From Thiocapsa marina 5811 (GTDB lineage Bacteria > Pseudomonadota > Gammaproteobacteria > Chromatiales > Chromatiaceae): 64,000 nucleotides of DNA. Positions within the stretch are counted from its first letter, which is position 1, and every line of letters begins with the position of its first letter. The DNA lies in NCBI RefSeq assembly GCF_000223985.1, contig NZ_AFWV01000002.1:1-64000 (forward strand), written 5' to 3'. A program made the translations under genes and the position numbers. The notes under the pieces are model-generated. The model saw only the letters and a program-made list of their open reading frames with translations. It had not been told where the DNA came from and did no database searches. Shown piece by piece: positions 20,606 through 29,045 of the stretch.

Positions 20606-21679
20606 CTAACCCTCGATCAAAAGCCGACGGAGATCGATGATTGCCGCATTGGCGCGCGAGATGTAGGAGGCCATCACCAGGGAATGGTTACCCATGGGGC
20701 CGAATCCGGTGCCGTTCAGGATCATGGGGCTCCAGATCGTGTTTTGGGTATTTTCCAACTCCCGCACGATCTGCTTCAGTGACACGAGAGCGTTTTTGTC
20801 CTCGAGAACCGAGGCGAAGTCCGCCTCCATGGCGGTCAGCGTCCGGAGAAGCCCCCAGGTATAGCCCCGTGCCTCGAAGAAGACGTCGTCGATCTTGAGC
20901 CAGGGTGTCTTGTTCCAGGTTTGCCTGGCGTCGGGCGATGCCTCCGTGGCGCTTGCGTCGCCGGCCAACGCCGTATCGAGCGGGGCTTGACCGACGGCGT
21001 AAGACAAGCGCTGCGCAAGACTGCCGAGCCGCTTCGCAACCACCTGCAGATAGGCGGCCAGATTGTCGGCGCGGGCGAAGAACTCACCATCGCCGCCTTT
21101 ATCGTCGGCGAGTCGCGCCATATAGCGCTGCAAAGCCGCGATCCCGTCGCGGTATTCCGACTCGGAGGACGGGAAGATCCAGGATTGGGAATCATAGTTG
21201 AACTTCGGCTCCGCAATCTGGAGATCCGCGTCTTCGACCGATTGCGTTTGCGCACGGCTGAAGTCATTACGCAAAGCGCGGGATAAATCGCGAAGCTCGG
21301 TCAGGGCGCCGAATTCCCAATTGGGGATGTTGTCCAGAAAGATTCCCGGAGGTGTAATATCGTTTGTCAGGTAGCCGCCCGGTTTATTCAAGAGGGTCTC
21401 GGCAATCCCGATGGCCGCAGCGGTCGTCATGGTGCCGGGCACCAGCTTGGTCGAATCCTGTCCGACCCGCGCCATCGCGTATTCATTGACATCGAATGAT
21501 CCGGGGGAGCGTGACCAAACGAGGCTCAAGATGATCACGATCACCAGATAGGTCACCAGAAACAGCCCGGCCGTCCACCATAGACCTTTCTCCTTCCAGG
21601 TGCGTGGATCATAATACTTGACGACCTTTACGACCCGATTCTTCAGTTGCGGGGCTCTGGTTTTGAATTCGGCGTCCAT
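20606..21679 (-). CDS. DUF2333 family membrane-anchored protein
   Basis: A 357-residue protein with one N-terminal transmembrane helix (GLFLVTYLVIVIILSLVW) and a large periplasmic part containing WNKTPWLKIDDVFFEARGY and SYISRANAAIIDLRRLL. This matches the DUF2333 family, whose role is not established. The IS66 element sits a few bases after its stop and separates it from the next same-strand gene. Confidence 0.85.
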   Translation of the reverse strand: MDAEFKTRAPQLKNRVVKVVKYYDPRTWKEKGLWWTAGLFLVTYLVIVIILSLVWSRSPGSFDVNEYAMARVGQDSTKLVPGTMTTAAAIGIAETLLNKPGGYLTNDITPPGIFLDNIPNWEFGALTELRDLSRALRNDFSRAQTQSVEDADLQIAEPKFNYDSQSWIFPSSESEYRDGIAALQRYMARLADDKGGDGEFFARADNLAAYLQVVAKRLGSLAQRLSYAVGQAPLDTALAGDASATEASPDARQTWNKTPWLKIDDVFFEARGYTWGLLRTLTAMEADFASVLEDKNALVSLKQIVRELENTQNTIWSPMILNGTGFGPMGNHSLVMASYISRANAAIIDLRRLLIEG

Positions 21680-21774
21680 CTGCGTTTCCTCTCTTGGGTG
21701 TCGGGGCTCCTCGGACGCCCGAGGCGTTCCGAGGAGCGGTTCGTTCCTTCAGATGCTCAGATGGAGTCGCAACG

Positions 21775-22188
21775 CTATTCGGCGACCTGGACCACCAGCT
21801 CGTTTCGGACCGATTGGACGTTCTCGACTCCGCCGGCGATGGCTTGACTTCTGTCGATGCTCGCCTGCGAGTCGACTTCACCGCTGAGCGTGACGACACC
21901 GTCGGTCGTGGTCACGCCGATCTGAAACACCTCGAGCATCGGATCGGCTAAGAAGTCTGCCTTGATCTTGGCGGTGATCGCCGCGTCGTCGATATAGGCA
22001 CCTGCCTCCTCTGCCTTCTCGGAAGCCGCCTCCTTGGCCTCTTCCATCTTGTCGCCGGCCTTTTCGGCCGTTCGATCGATCGATTGCCCGACCCTTTCGG
22101 CCGGACCTTCTTGCTCGCAGCCGACCGACCCAAGAGCGAAAACCAGGATCACCGACGCCATCAAAGCGCCGTTGTAGGAACGACTCAT
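21775..22188 (-). CDS. BON-domain lipoprotein
   Basis: A 137-residue lipoprotein with lipobox LGSVGC, then a helical stretch rich in Lys/Glu/Ala (DRTAEKAGDKMEEAKEAASE) and one C-terminal BON domain (IKADFLADPMLEVFQIGV, GVVTLSGEVDSQ). BON domains bind membranes; OsmY-like proteins protect the envelope during osmotic shock. ATG 22188 is preferred to the upstream in-frame start. It is in a run of small same-strand stress genes and its N-terminus resembles the next one upstream. Confidence 0.85.
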   Translation of the reverse strand: MSRSYNGALMASVILVFALGSVGCEQEGPAERVGQSIDRTAEKAGDKMEEAKEAASEKAEEAGAYIDDAAITAKIKADFLADPMLEVFQIGVTTTDGVVTLSGEVDSQASIDRSQAIAGGVENVQSVRNELVVQVAE

Positions 22189-22204
22189 TCCGGAATGCTC
22201 CGCG

Positions 22205-22378
22205 CTATTTCGTGGCCGCATCCTTGATGTCCTCCATCTTGTCCCCGGTCTTCTCGACGGTTCGATCGATCGTTTCTCCGGCCTCTTCGGCCGGACCCTG
22301 TTTCTCGCAACCGAGCGATCCCAGCGAGAAGCTCAGGACCAATAACGACATCAAGATCGCTTTATAGGATTGTTTCAT
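22205..22378 (-). CDS. Small entericidin-like lipoprotein
   Basis: A 57-residue protein with lipobox LGSLGC followed by EKQGPAEEAGETIDRTVEKT. The signal peptide and the GPAE...DRT...GDKMED pattern closely follow the N-terminal half of the BON lipoprotein just downstream, so one probably arose from the other by duplication with gain or loss of the BON domain. Probably an envelope stress lipoprotein. Confidence 0.75.
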   Translation of the reverse strand: MKQSYKAILMSLLVLSFSLGSLGCEKQGPAEEAGETIDRTVEKTGDKMEDIKDAATK

Positions 22379-22465
22379 CGGGGCATGTGCCTCTCTCAAT
22401 GGTGATAGGGGACAGATCCTTCGGGCGGTTTCGCCTGCGGCGAACCGACCGAAGGCATCCGAATG

Positions 22466-22624
22466 TCAGAGCCGACCCAATACAAACAGGATCAGCAGAA
22501 TGACGAGGATCAGGCCGATCACGCCCGAGGGGGCGTAACCCCACGACCGACTATGCGGCCAGGTCGGGATGACACCGACCAGGATAAGGATCAGGACGAT
22601 GACGAGAATCGTGCCGAGTGACAT
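22466..22624 (-). CDS. DUF3309 family small membrane protein
   Basis: A 52-residue protein, MSLGTILVIVLILILVGVIP, then a PTWPHSRSWGYAPSG linker and a second hydrophobic helix ending LGRL. This is the DUF3309 pattern of two membrane segments around a conserved WPHS-GY loop. AAGGAG lies about 7 nt before the ATG. It is part of a stress-like cluster with CsbD and the lipoproteins. Confidence 0.85.
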   Translation of the reverse strand: MSLGTILVIVLILILVGVIPTWPHSRSWGYAPSGVIGLILVILLILFVLGRL

Positions 22625-22716
22625 GTGCTTGCTCCTTTAGTGCGAGCGGGCGGATCCCGTTTCGCTGCTCCGTTGGAGTCTTGAACGCGGCCGAACGCTC
22701 GAGGATGTGACTCGTC

Positions 22717-22926
22717 CTAACCGTCGAGCTTGTTGCTCTTCTCCCACTCCTTGACCTGTTTTTCGGCTTCCTCCTGTGCGATGCCGTATTTCTCCTGAAT
22801 ATGTCCGACCAGGACGTCACGCTTGCCGGCGATGCGGTCGAGGTCGTCGTCCGTGATGTCTCCCCATTTCTCCTTGACCTTGCCGGTGAATTGTTTCCAG
22901 CTGCCTTCTACTTGATTCCAGTTCAT
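22717..22926 (-). CDS. CsbD family stress protein
   Basis: A 69-residue hydrophilic protein beginning MNWNQVEGSWKQFTGKVKEK with WGDITDDDLDRIAGKRD, the classic CsbD signature. Family members are induced by general stress (sigma-B in Bacillus); biochemical function is unknown. It heads a same-strand series with DUF3309 and two small lipoproteins. Confidence 0.92.
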   Translation of the reverse strand: MNWNQVEGSWKQFTGKVKEKWGDITDDDLDRIAGKRDVLVGHIQEKYGIAQEEAEKQVKEWEKSNKLDG

Positions 22927-23363
22927 TTAAATACCCTTTCGTGTTGATAAGCTTGAATCGATCCCGGGTTGTTCGTCCTGCCGGACCGCGGGGGGCAGGC
23001 AGACTGCACATCTCATCGTCTGGGCGGATTGCTGTGCTGTGTGCTCCATCACATTCAGTATAGCTGTTCTGGATATTTCTGCTGAGTTTATAGGCTTCTG
23101 ATCGTAAATAAAGCGGTACTCAGTCGGGTGTTGCTTGGGCTGCGAGAGCATTCAGCGAAAGGATGGCGAGGCTTATTAAAAGACCTAATGAAAAAGCAAA
23201 AAAATGCCAAGATGTCGTTACGCGACGGGCAGTCGCCGGCGCGGGAACGGCGTCCGCCTTTCATCACGCGTGGCGAGATCGACGAATTCAATCAATCCAT
23301 CCATCAAGCGTCCGAGCGAGTGCTCCGGCCATGGACATCGAGTGGAACAGGCCGAAGCTCTCC
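22927..23363. other. Intergenic region, nothing recognised
   Basis: About 440 bp between the CsbD gene and the 3' end of the GGDEF/EAL gene. The lower local GC near 23050-23130 may include the promoter of the CsbD gene cluster. I see no gene, RNA or repeat. Confidence 0.4.
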
Positions 23364-25730
23364 TCATGACGGTGGACCAAGCGGCAGGCACGGGTTGCTT
23401 CCGGGAACGGGCAGCCGGCGGCGATACCAGGCGGCGAGCTCGTCGCCCGTCATGGGTTTGCCCAGATAGAACCCCTGTGCACGGTCGCAGCCCAGGTCGC
23501 GCACGGCGCCGAGCTCCGCCTCGGTCTCGATGCCGATCGCAGTGACCTTGACCTGCAGGGCCTGGCCGAGACGCACGATGGTCTCGACGATGGCCGGCGC
23601 TCGCGCCCCGTTGTCCAGACCCTGCACCAGGGTCCGGTTGATCTCCAGGGCATCCAACGGCAGGTCTTCGATCTCGCCGAGGCAGGAGGATCCGATGCCG
23701 AAGTCGTCCAGCGCCACCCGCACCCCGAGCGCATGCAGCTTGTCCAGGAGGCGGCGCGAGGTCGAGGTGTCCTGCAGCAGCGTGGCCTCGCCCAGCGCGA
23801 GCGACACCAGGGCCGGGTCGACCCCGCCGTCGTGCAGTGCGTCCGTGATGCGTTGCAGAAACGACTGATGGCGGAATTGGCGCGCCGAGACGTTCACCGT
23901 CACGGCGATCGGCGGCAATCCCTCGGCCAGCCAAGCGCGGTGCTGGCGCAAGACCTCCCGGAGCACCCAGGCACCGAGGTCGTGGATGAGTCCGATCGAT
24001 TCGGCGATCGGCAGGAACACCAAGGGTGCGATCTCGCTGCCGTCGGCCTGAGGCCACCGCAGCAGTGCTTCGACCCCGATGACGGCGCCGCTGCGCAGAT
24101 CGATCGCCGGTTGGTAGAGGAGTCGAAACCCGTTGTGCGACATCGCCTCGCGCAGGCCGTCCTTCAGTACCGCGACGGCTCGCGACTGGCGCTCGAGCGC
24201 GGCCGTGGCGAACTGAAACTGCCCCGGACTGACCTGTTTGGCGTGGTACATGGCCAGATCCGCGCACTTGATCAGGGCATCGATCGTCGCGGCGTCGTCC
24301 GGATAGAGGCTGATCCCGATACTGGGCAGACAGGTCAATTCCTGCTCGGCGACCCGGTAAGGGCGCGCGAGCGCTGCGATGGCCGTGCCGGCAGCGGTTG
24401 CGGCGTCGTCTTCGTCTCGGATGTTGGCCAGGACGATCACGAACTCGTCTCCGCCGAGTCGGGCGACCAGGTCGTCGGCGCGGAACGACGCGCGCAGACG
24501 TTCGGCGGTCTGCCGCAGCACCTCGTCGCCGACCGCGTGTCCGTAGTTGTCGTTGATGGCCTTGAACTGGTCCAGGTCGACGAACAAGACCGCCAAGCGT
24601 TTGCCCGCGCGCCCGGCGCCGGCAAGCATCTGCGCGGCCATCGGTGTGAGCAGGCTCCGGCCCGGCAACCCCGTCAAGGGGTCGTGTTGCATCAAACGCA
24701 GCGCACGCTCCTCGGATTCCTTGCGTTGGCTGACATCCTGGTGAGCGATCAGGACCCGATCGAGCAGGCCCCGATCATCCATGATCGGCTCCAGATAGGC
24801 CGCGAACCAGAGGTAGTCGCCGCTCTCGCTGTGTTGGCGATAGTGGATCTCCGGGGATGCCTCGCAGTCGGTGGCGAAGTGGATGAAGGCGGTGCGAACC
24901 GGCTCGCGATCCTCCGGATGCAGCCGGGCCAGCCAAGCGTCCAGGGTCTGCGGGGCCGCGGCGTCCTGCGCATCGCTCGTCGAGGAGTGCACGGCGGGTT
25001 GCAGGAGTACGGTGCCTGTGCGCGGATACCACTCCAGGAAGCCGACATCGGCCATCCCAGCCACCCGTTTCAACCGCACTTGGGCGTCGACCAGGTGCTG
25101 CTCGGCCTCTTTGCTCGCTGTGATGTCGCTTAGGGTGGCCCGCCAGTGGCCTTGATTGCCCATCCGATGCGCCTCGAGAGCGCTGTCGACACGGACCCAG
25201 CGCGAGACGCCCTGCGTCTTGCGCAGCCGCAGCTCGCAGGTCTGGGGCTCGCGTGTGCTGCGCAGCCGATGCAGGCACCCATAGAGGATGTCCTGGTCCT
25301 CGGGGAGGATGAAGCGGGTCAGTGGACGGCCGACCAGGCCGACACGCGTGGTTGCGAGCAGGGTGGCGGCGGCAAGGTTGGCCTCCCGGATCATGCCCTC
25401 TTCGGTCAGGGTCAGGTAGCCGATCGGCGCTAAATCGTAGAGATCGAAGTAACGTGATCGGGCGGTTTCCAGGGCCTCTTGCGTGCGCAGCAGCTCTTCG
25501 TTTTGCAGCTCGAGCTCGATCTGATGCACGCGCAGCTCATGGATCAGGCGTTCGGCCTCATCGGGTGCGAGTGCCGGGAGTGCCGGCTCGTCGGGTGTCG
25601 GCAGACGCGCTTCGGCCTCTCGACGCAGCCGTGCCGAGATCTCCTCGCGGGAGGGCGCGCGCGGCGGGATGCCTGCGACGCCCCGCTCGCCCGGATCTTT
25701 GTTTGCTTCGAGATCATGGGGGTCGCTCAT
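23364..25730 (-). CDS. PAS-PAS-GGDEF-EAL cyclic-di-GMP signalling protein
   Basis: A 788-residue soluble protein. After a Pro/Ala-rich N-terminus and a short coiled coil (RLIHELRVHQIELELQNEEL) come two PAS-like domains. A GGDEF domain with an intact RLGGDEF near residue 425 should make c-di-GMP. An EAL domain follows, with VIGVEALLRW near residue 551. The EAL domain looks degenerate: the usual ELTES stretch reads LALGEA, and the LKID lysine is replaced (ALEIN). It may therefore bind rather than cleave c-di-GMP. The ATG overlaps the stop of the CheR-PAS gene (ATGA), so the two are probably co-translated. Confidence 0.9.
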   Translation of the reverse strand: MSDPHDLEANKDPGERGVAGIPPRAPSREEISARLRREAEARLPTPDEPALPALAPDEAERLIHELRVHQIELELQNEELLRTQEALETARSRYFDLYDLAPIGYLTLTEEGMIREANLAAATLLATTRVGLVGRPLTRFILPEDQDILYGCLHRLRSTREPQTCELRLRKTQGVSRWVRVDSALEAHRMGNQGHWRATLSDITASKEAEQHLVDAQVRLKRVAGMADVGFLEWYPRTGTVLLQPAVHSSTSDAQDAAAPQTLDAWLARLHPEDREPVRTAFIHFATDCEASPEIHYRQHSESGDYLWFAAYLEPIMDDRGLLDRVLIAHQDVSQRKESEERALRLMQHDPLTGLPGRSLLTPMAAQMLAGAGRAGKRLAVLFVDLDQFKAINDNYGHAVGDEVLRQTAERLRASFRADDLVARLGGDEFVIVLANIRDEDDAATAAGTAIAALARPYRVAEQELTCLPSIGISLYPDDAATIDALIKCADLAMYHAKQVSPGQFQFATAALERQSRAVAVLKDGLREAMSHNGFRLLYQPAIDLRSGAVIGVEALLRWPQADGSEIAPLVFLPIAESIGLIHDLGAWVLREVLRQHRAWLAEGLPPIAVTVNVSARQFRHQSFLQRITDALHDGGVDPALVSLALGEATLLQDTSTSRRLLDKLHALGVRVALDDFGIGSSCLGEIEDLPLDALEINRTLVQGLDNGARAPAIVETIVRLGQALQVKVTAIGIETEAELGAVRDLGCDRAQGFYLGKPMTGDELAAWYRRRLPVPGSNPCLPLGPPS

Positions 25731-28225
25731 GGCCGGGCCTCGGGGGTCGGGGCATCGGTTGGTTCAGGTGATCCCGGGGGGGGGGGGGAGGTGACGTCCT
25801 CGAGTGCCAGCAGGATCATGCCGGTCTGACCCTCGCCGGGGTCGATGCGCCGGGCGTTGAGCCGCAGCGAGCGCGCTCCGATGTCCGGAAAGTCCTGCTC
25901 CAGCGAAAAGTCCTCGAAGCTGCCGCCCTGCGCCTGGATCTCCTGCAGGCGATCGCGCAGTGCCGGGATGTCCCAGCGGTGGTGGCTCAGCGTGAACAGG
26001 AGCCGGTCGCGGGTCTCCGCTTCGTTCAGACGGAAGTGGCGGTAGAAGGCGCGGTTGGCCGAGACCACCCGCAGGTCGGCGTCCAGAACGACCAGGGGCT
26101 CGCGCACCGCATCCACGATCGCTTCGGCGAAGGCGCGGGCCGCGCGGACCGCGTCCTCGCTGCGTTTGCGCTCGGAGATGTCCACGAAGGTGATGACGGC
26201 ACCCTCGATGACGTTCTCCAGGGTGCGATAGGGTCCGATCCGCATCAGGAACCAGGCGCCCTGCCGGGTCTGAACCTCGTGCTCGCGGGGCAGCAGGTCG
26301 CTCAGCACGGACTGTACGTCGTCCGTGAGATCGGTGTAGTCGACCAGGTTGGAGACGATGTCGCCGACCGGTCGCCCGATATCGGCCGCGATCAGCTTGA
26401 TCAGCCGGGTCGCGGTCGGCGTGAAGCGGGTGATGCGCAGTTGGTGGTCGACGAACAGGGTCGCCACGCCCGTGCCGGCGAGCAGGTTGTTCATGTCGTT
26501 GTTGGCGCGCGAGAGATCGGCGACCTTGGTCTGGAGCTCGGCGTTGACGGTGGCCAGCTCCTCGTTGACCGACTGCAGCTCCTCTTTGGAGGTCTCCAGC
26601 TCCTCGTTGGTGGATTGGATCTCCTCGTTGACGGACTGCATCTCCTCGTTGGTGGATTTCAGCTCCTCGTTGGAGGTCTCCATCTCTTCGCGCGTGGATT
26701 GCAGATAGTCATCCTTCGCGCGCAGCTCGAGCTCCAGCTCGGCGATGCGCGCGTTTTGCTCACAGTCCCCGTCGCCGCTGGTGGGGGCGGCCCCCGCCGT
26801 CGCCGAGGCGGTCGGCTCCGGTGTGGCCGTCTCCAGGACGATCAGGTAGAAGTCCGTCAGCAGGCTCCCGTCCAGATGCGTCTGCTCCGGGCGCACCGTC
26901 AGATCGACGCGGCTGAAGTCGCCGTTGGTCTTCACCCCCAGCCCCGGGCGACGGACCGGCTCGCGGTGCGTCACGGCGCGGTGCAGCGCGGTCGTCAGAT
27001 CGCGTCGCAAGCCCTCGCGCGCCATCGCGAAGACGTTCATGGCGGCATCGCCGGGGGCGGGCTCCAGGTACTGCCCGGTGCGACCGTAGATGTGGAGGAT
27101 CTCGCCGCGGCCGTTGACGAGGATGCCGACCGGGTCGCCGTGACGCAGCAGGGCCTGCTCGGTGAGTGCGCGCAGATCGAGCTTGCCCTTGGTCAGACCT
27201 GCTGCGGCGTGCGGCAAGGGTTGCTGGTCGCCGGTCGACGCCGGCGGGGGCTCGCGCATGACGGAGGTCGGGACGAAGGCGCCGCGCGGCCGCTCCAGGC
27301 GACTGTAGAGCTTCCATTTGCGGTTGAGCGGCGCGAACAGGGCAGGGACCTCGCCGACGGTCTCGGAGTTGCCGAGAAAGAGCACGCCGTTCGGACTCAG
27401 GGCATAGTGAAAGAGCGCGATCAGGCGCGCTTGCAGATCGCCGTTGAGATAGATCAGCAGGTTGCGGCAGCTGATGAGATCCATCCGGGAGAAGGGCGGA
27501 TCCTGCACCAGGTCCTGCTCGGAGAACACCAGGAGATCCCGCACCACCTTTTGGACGCGGTAGCCCCCCTGCGGGTCCTCCGAGAAGAAGCGCGCCAGCC
27601 GCGCCGCGGAGACGTCGGCCGAGATGCTGCTCGGATAGAGACCGGTGCGGGCTTGCTCGATGGCGCGTGGATCGATGTCGGTCGCGAAGACCTGTATCGT
27701 GTAGGCCTGCTTGAGGGTTTCCAGATGCTCGCGCAGCAGGATGGCGATGGAGTACGCCTCCTCCCCGGTCGAGCAACCGCAGACCCAGACGCGTACGGTC
27801 GCGCCCGCAGGCTTGCCGAAGAACAGACGCGGAATGACCTCCTCCTCGAGGGCGGCGAAGGCATCGGGATCGCGGAAGAAGTTGGTCACGCCGATCAGCA
27901 GGTCGCTGAACAGTGCCTCGATCTCCGCCGGGTCCTGCCGCAGGTAGCCGACATAGTCGCCCTGGCGATCGATCCGATGCAGTGCCATGCGCCGTTCGAT
28001 CCGACGCCTTAAGGTGCTCTCCTTGTACTGGGAGAAATCATGGCGGGTCTTGTCGCGCAGCAGGATGCAGATCTTGGTCAGGGCATCCTCGGTGGATGCC
28101 GACGGGGCGACCGGCCGGGATCTCTTGCCGAAGGCCTGTGCGGCATAGGCGATGAGGTACGCCGGCATCTCCGCCGGGGGCAGGACGTAATCGGCATGGC
28201 CGCCGGCGATGAGGCTGCGCGGCAT
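25727..28225 (-). CDS. CheR methyltransferase-PAS protein (C-terminal half of a CheB-CheR fusion)
   Basis: An 832-residue protein. The CheR domain has the SAM-binding CGCSTGEEAYS near residue 150 and SCRNLLIYLN near 253. A long coiled coil with repeated NEEL/TNEE heptads spans about 510-566, and two PAS domains follow. The order matches the CheR part of CheB-CheR-PAS fusion kinases and regulators. The gene lies in the same frame as the CheB gene, separated only by a TAA at 28232-28234. A run of 13 G (25776-25788; C on the coding strand) near the 3' end encodes a poly-Pro stretch. The stop overlaps the GGDEF gene start. Confidence 0.88.
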   Translation of the reverse strand: MPRSLIAGGHADYVLPPAEMPAYLIAYAAQAFGKRSRPVAPSASTEDALTKICILLRDKTRHDFSQYKESTLRRRIERRMALHRIDRQGDYVGYLRQDPAEIEALFSDLLIGVTNFFRDPDAFAALEEEVIPRLFFGKPAGATVRVWVCGCSTGEEAYSIAILLREHLETLKQAYTIQVFATDIDPRAIEQARTGLYPSSISADVSAARLARFFSEDPQGGYRVQKVVRDLLVFSEQDLVQDPPFSRMDLISCRNLLIYLNGDLQARLIALFHYALSPNGVLFLGNSETVGEVPALFAPLNRKWKLYSRLERPRGAFVPTSVMREPPPASTGDQQPLPHAAAGLTKGKLDLRALTEQALLRHGDPVGILVNGRGEILHIYGRTGQYLEPAPGDAAMNVFAMAREGLRRDLTTALHRAVTHREPVRRPGLGVKTNGDFSRVDLTVRPEQTHLDGSLLTDFYLIVLETATPEPTASATAGAAPTSGDGDCEQNARIAELELELRAKDDYLQSTREEMETSNEELKSTNEEMQSVNEEIQSTNEELETSKEELQSVNEELATVNAELQTKVADLSRANNDMNNLLAGTGVATLFVDHQLRITRFTPTATRLIKLIAADIGRPVGDIVSNLVDYTDLTDDVQSVLSDLLPREHEVQTRQGAWFLMRIGPYRTLENVIEGAVITFVDISERKRSEDAVRAARAFAEAIVDAVREPLVVLDADLRVVSANRAFYRHFRLNEAETRDRLLFTLSHHRWDIPALRDRLQEIQAQGGSFEDFSLEQDFPDIGARSLRLNARRIDPGEGQTGMILLALEDVTSPPPPGSPEPTDAPTPEARP
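25776..25788. repeat. 13-base G homopolymer in the CheR-PAS 3' end
   Basis: A run of 13 G on the plus strand is the only long homopolymer I noticed in the window. With 13 bases the frame reads on to the ATGA overlap with the GGDEF/EAL gene. One extra base would give a TGA four codons after the tract. One fewer would stop about 10 nt inside the next gene. This makes it a candidate slipped-strand switch. Confidence 0.75.
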
Positions 28226-28231
28226 GCCGTC

Positions 28232-28903
28232 TTAGGCCGCCGTCTCGGGCGTCTGGGCCATCACCAGCCCGCCTTCGCCCTTGATCGCGCGCGCGCCCAG
28301 GGTGCCGTCGCTGCCGGTCCCCGAGAGCACGACACAGATGGCTCGCTCGTGCTGGTCTTGGGCCAGGGAGCGGAAGAAGAAGTCGATCGGTAGGCGCGGC
28401 CCGCGCGGCGCCGCGGGCTCGAGCAGGCGCAGCGCGCCGTTGAACAGCGCCATGTCGTGGCTGGGCGGGATGATGTAGGCACAGTCCGGCTCGACCCGCA
28501 TGCCGTCCTCGACCTCCCGGACCTGCATGCGGGTGTAGCGCTTGACCAGCTCGGTGAGGATGCTCTTGTGGTCCGGCGCGAGATGCTGCACCAACACGAA
28601 GGCCATGCCGGTCTCGATATCGCGCGGAATGGCCGAGAAGAAGGCCTCGAACGCTGCCAAGCCGCCGGCGGAGGCACCGATGCCGACGATGGGGAAGGGC
28701 TTGGCGGCGCTCCGCTCGGTCGGCGGTCCGGTGGCATTCGGGACCTCGGTCGTGGCGGACGGGCTCGGCGGTGCCGGTAGCGACGACGGCTCTGCGGACG
28801 CCTTTGCGTCGGTTGTGGCCGGCGACGCCTCGGCGATCTCCTGCGGCGCGACGGGTGACGCAGGGATGTTCGTGGCGTCGCCCCGGGTCCTCGTCTTGGT
28901 CAT
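28232..28903 (-). CDS. CheB methylesterase domain (N-terminal half of a CheB-CheR fusion)
   Basis: A 223-residue protein with an Ala/Pro-rich N-terminal extension and a CheB catalytic domain. The triad is visible: Ser in GIGASAGG near residue 75, His in VQHLAPDH near 106 and Asp in SGTGSDGT near 200. No receiver domain precedes it, as in CheB-CheR fusions. It ends ...MAQTPETAA with TAA, and three codons later the same frame resumes at the ATG of the CheR gene, where fusion proteins read straight through. Thus it is probably one gene cut by a nonsense mutation, unless re-initiation makes two proteins. Confidence 0.85.
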   Translation of the reverse strand: MTKTRTRGDATNIPASPVAPQEIAEASPATTDAKASAEPSSLPAPPSPSATTEVPNATGPPTERSAAKPFPIVGIGASAGGLAAFEAFFSAIPRDIETGMAFVLVQHLAPDHKSILTELVKRYTRMQVREVEDGMRVEPDCAYIIPPSHDMALFNGALRLLEPAAPRGPRLPIDFFFRSLAQDQHERAICVVLSGTGSDGTLGARAIKGEGGLVMAQTPETAA

Positions 28904-29045
28904 GGTTTGTCTCCGCTGGGTCAGTGATTAAGTGTAGCGGAGAGATCGGAATCGCTCTGTTCGGGATCGCACATAGGGAGGCGATACCGAGCATGCCGTG
29001 CTATCGTTTTTCAATGATCCATCGTGAAGTCCCCGGAAAGCGCTC

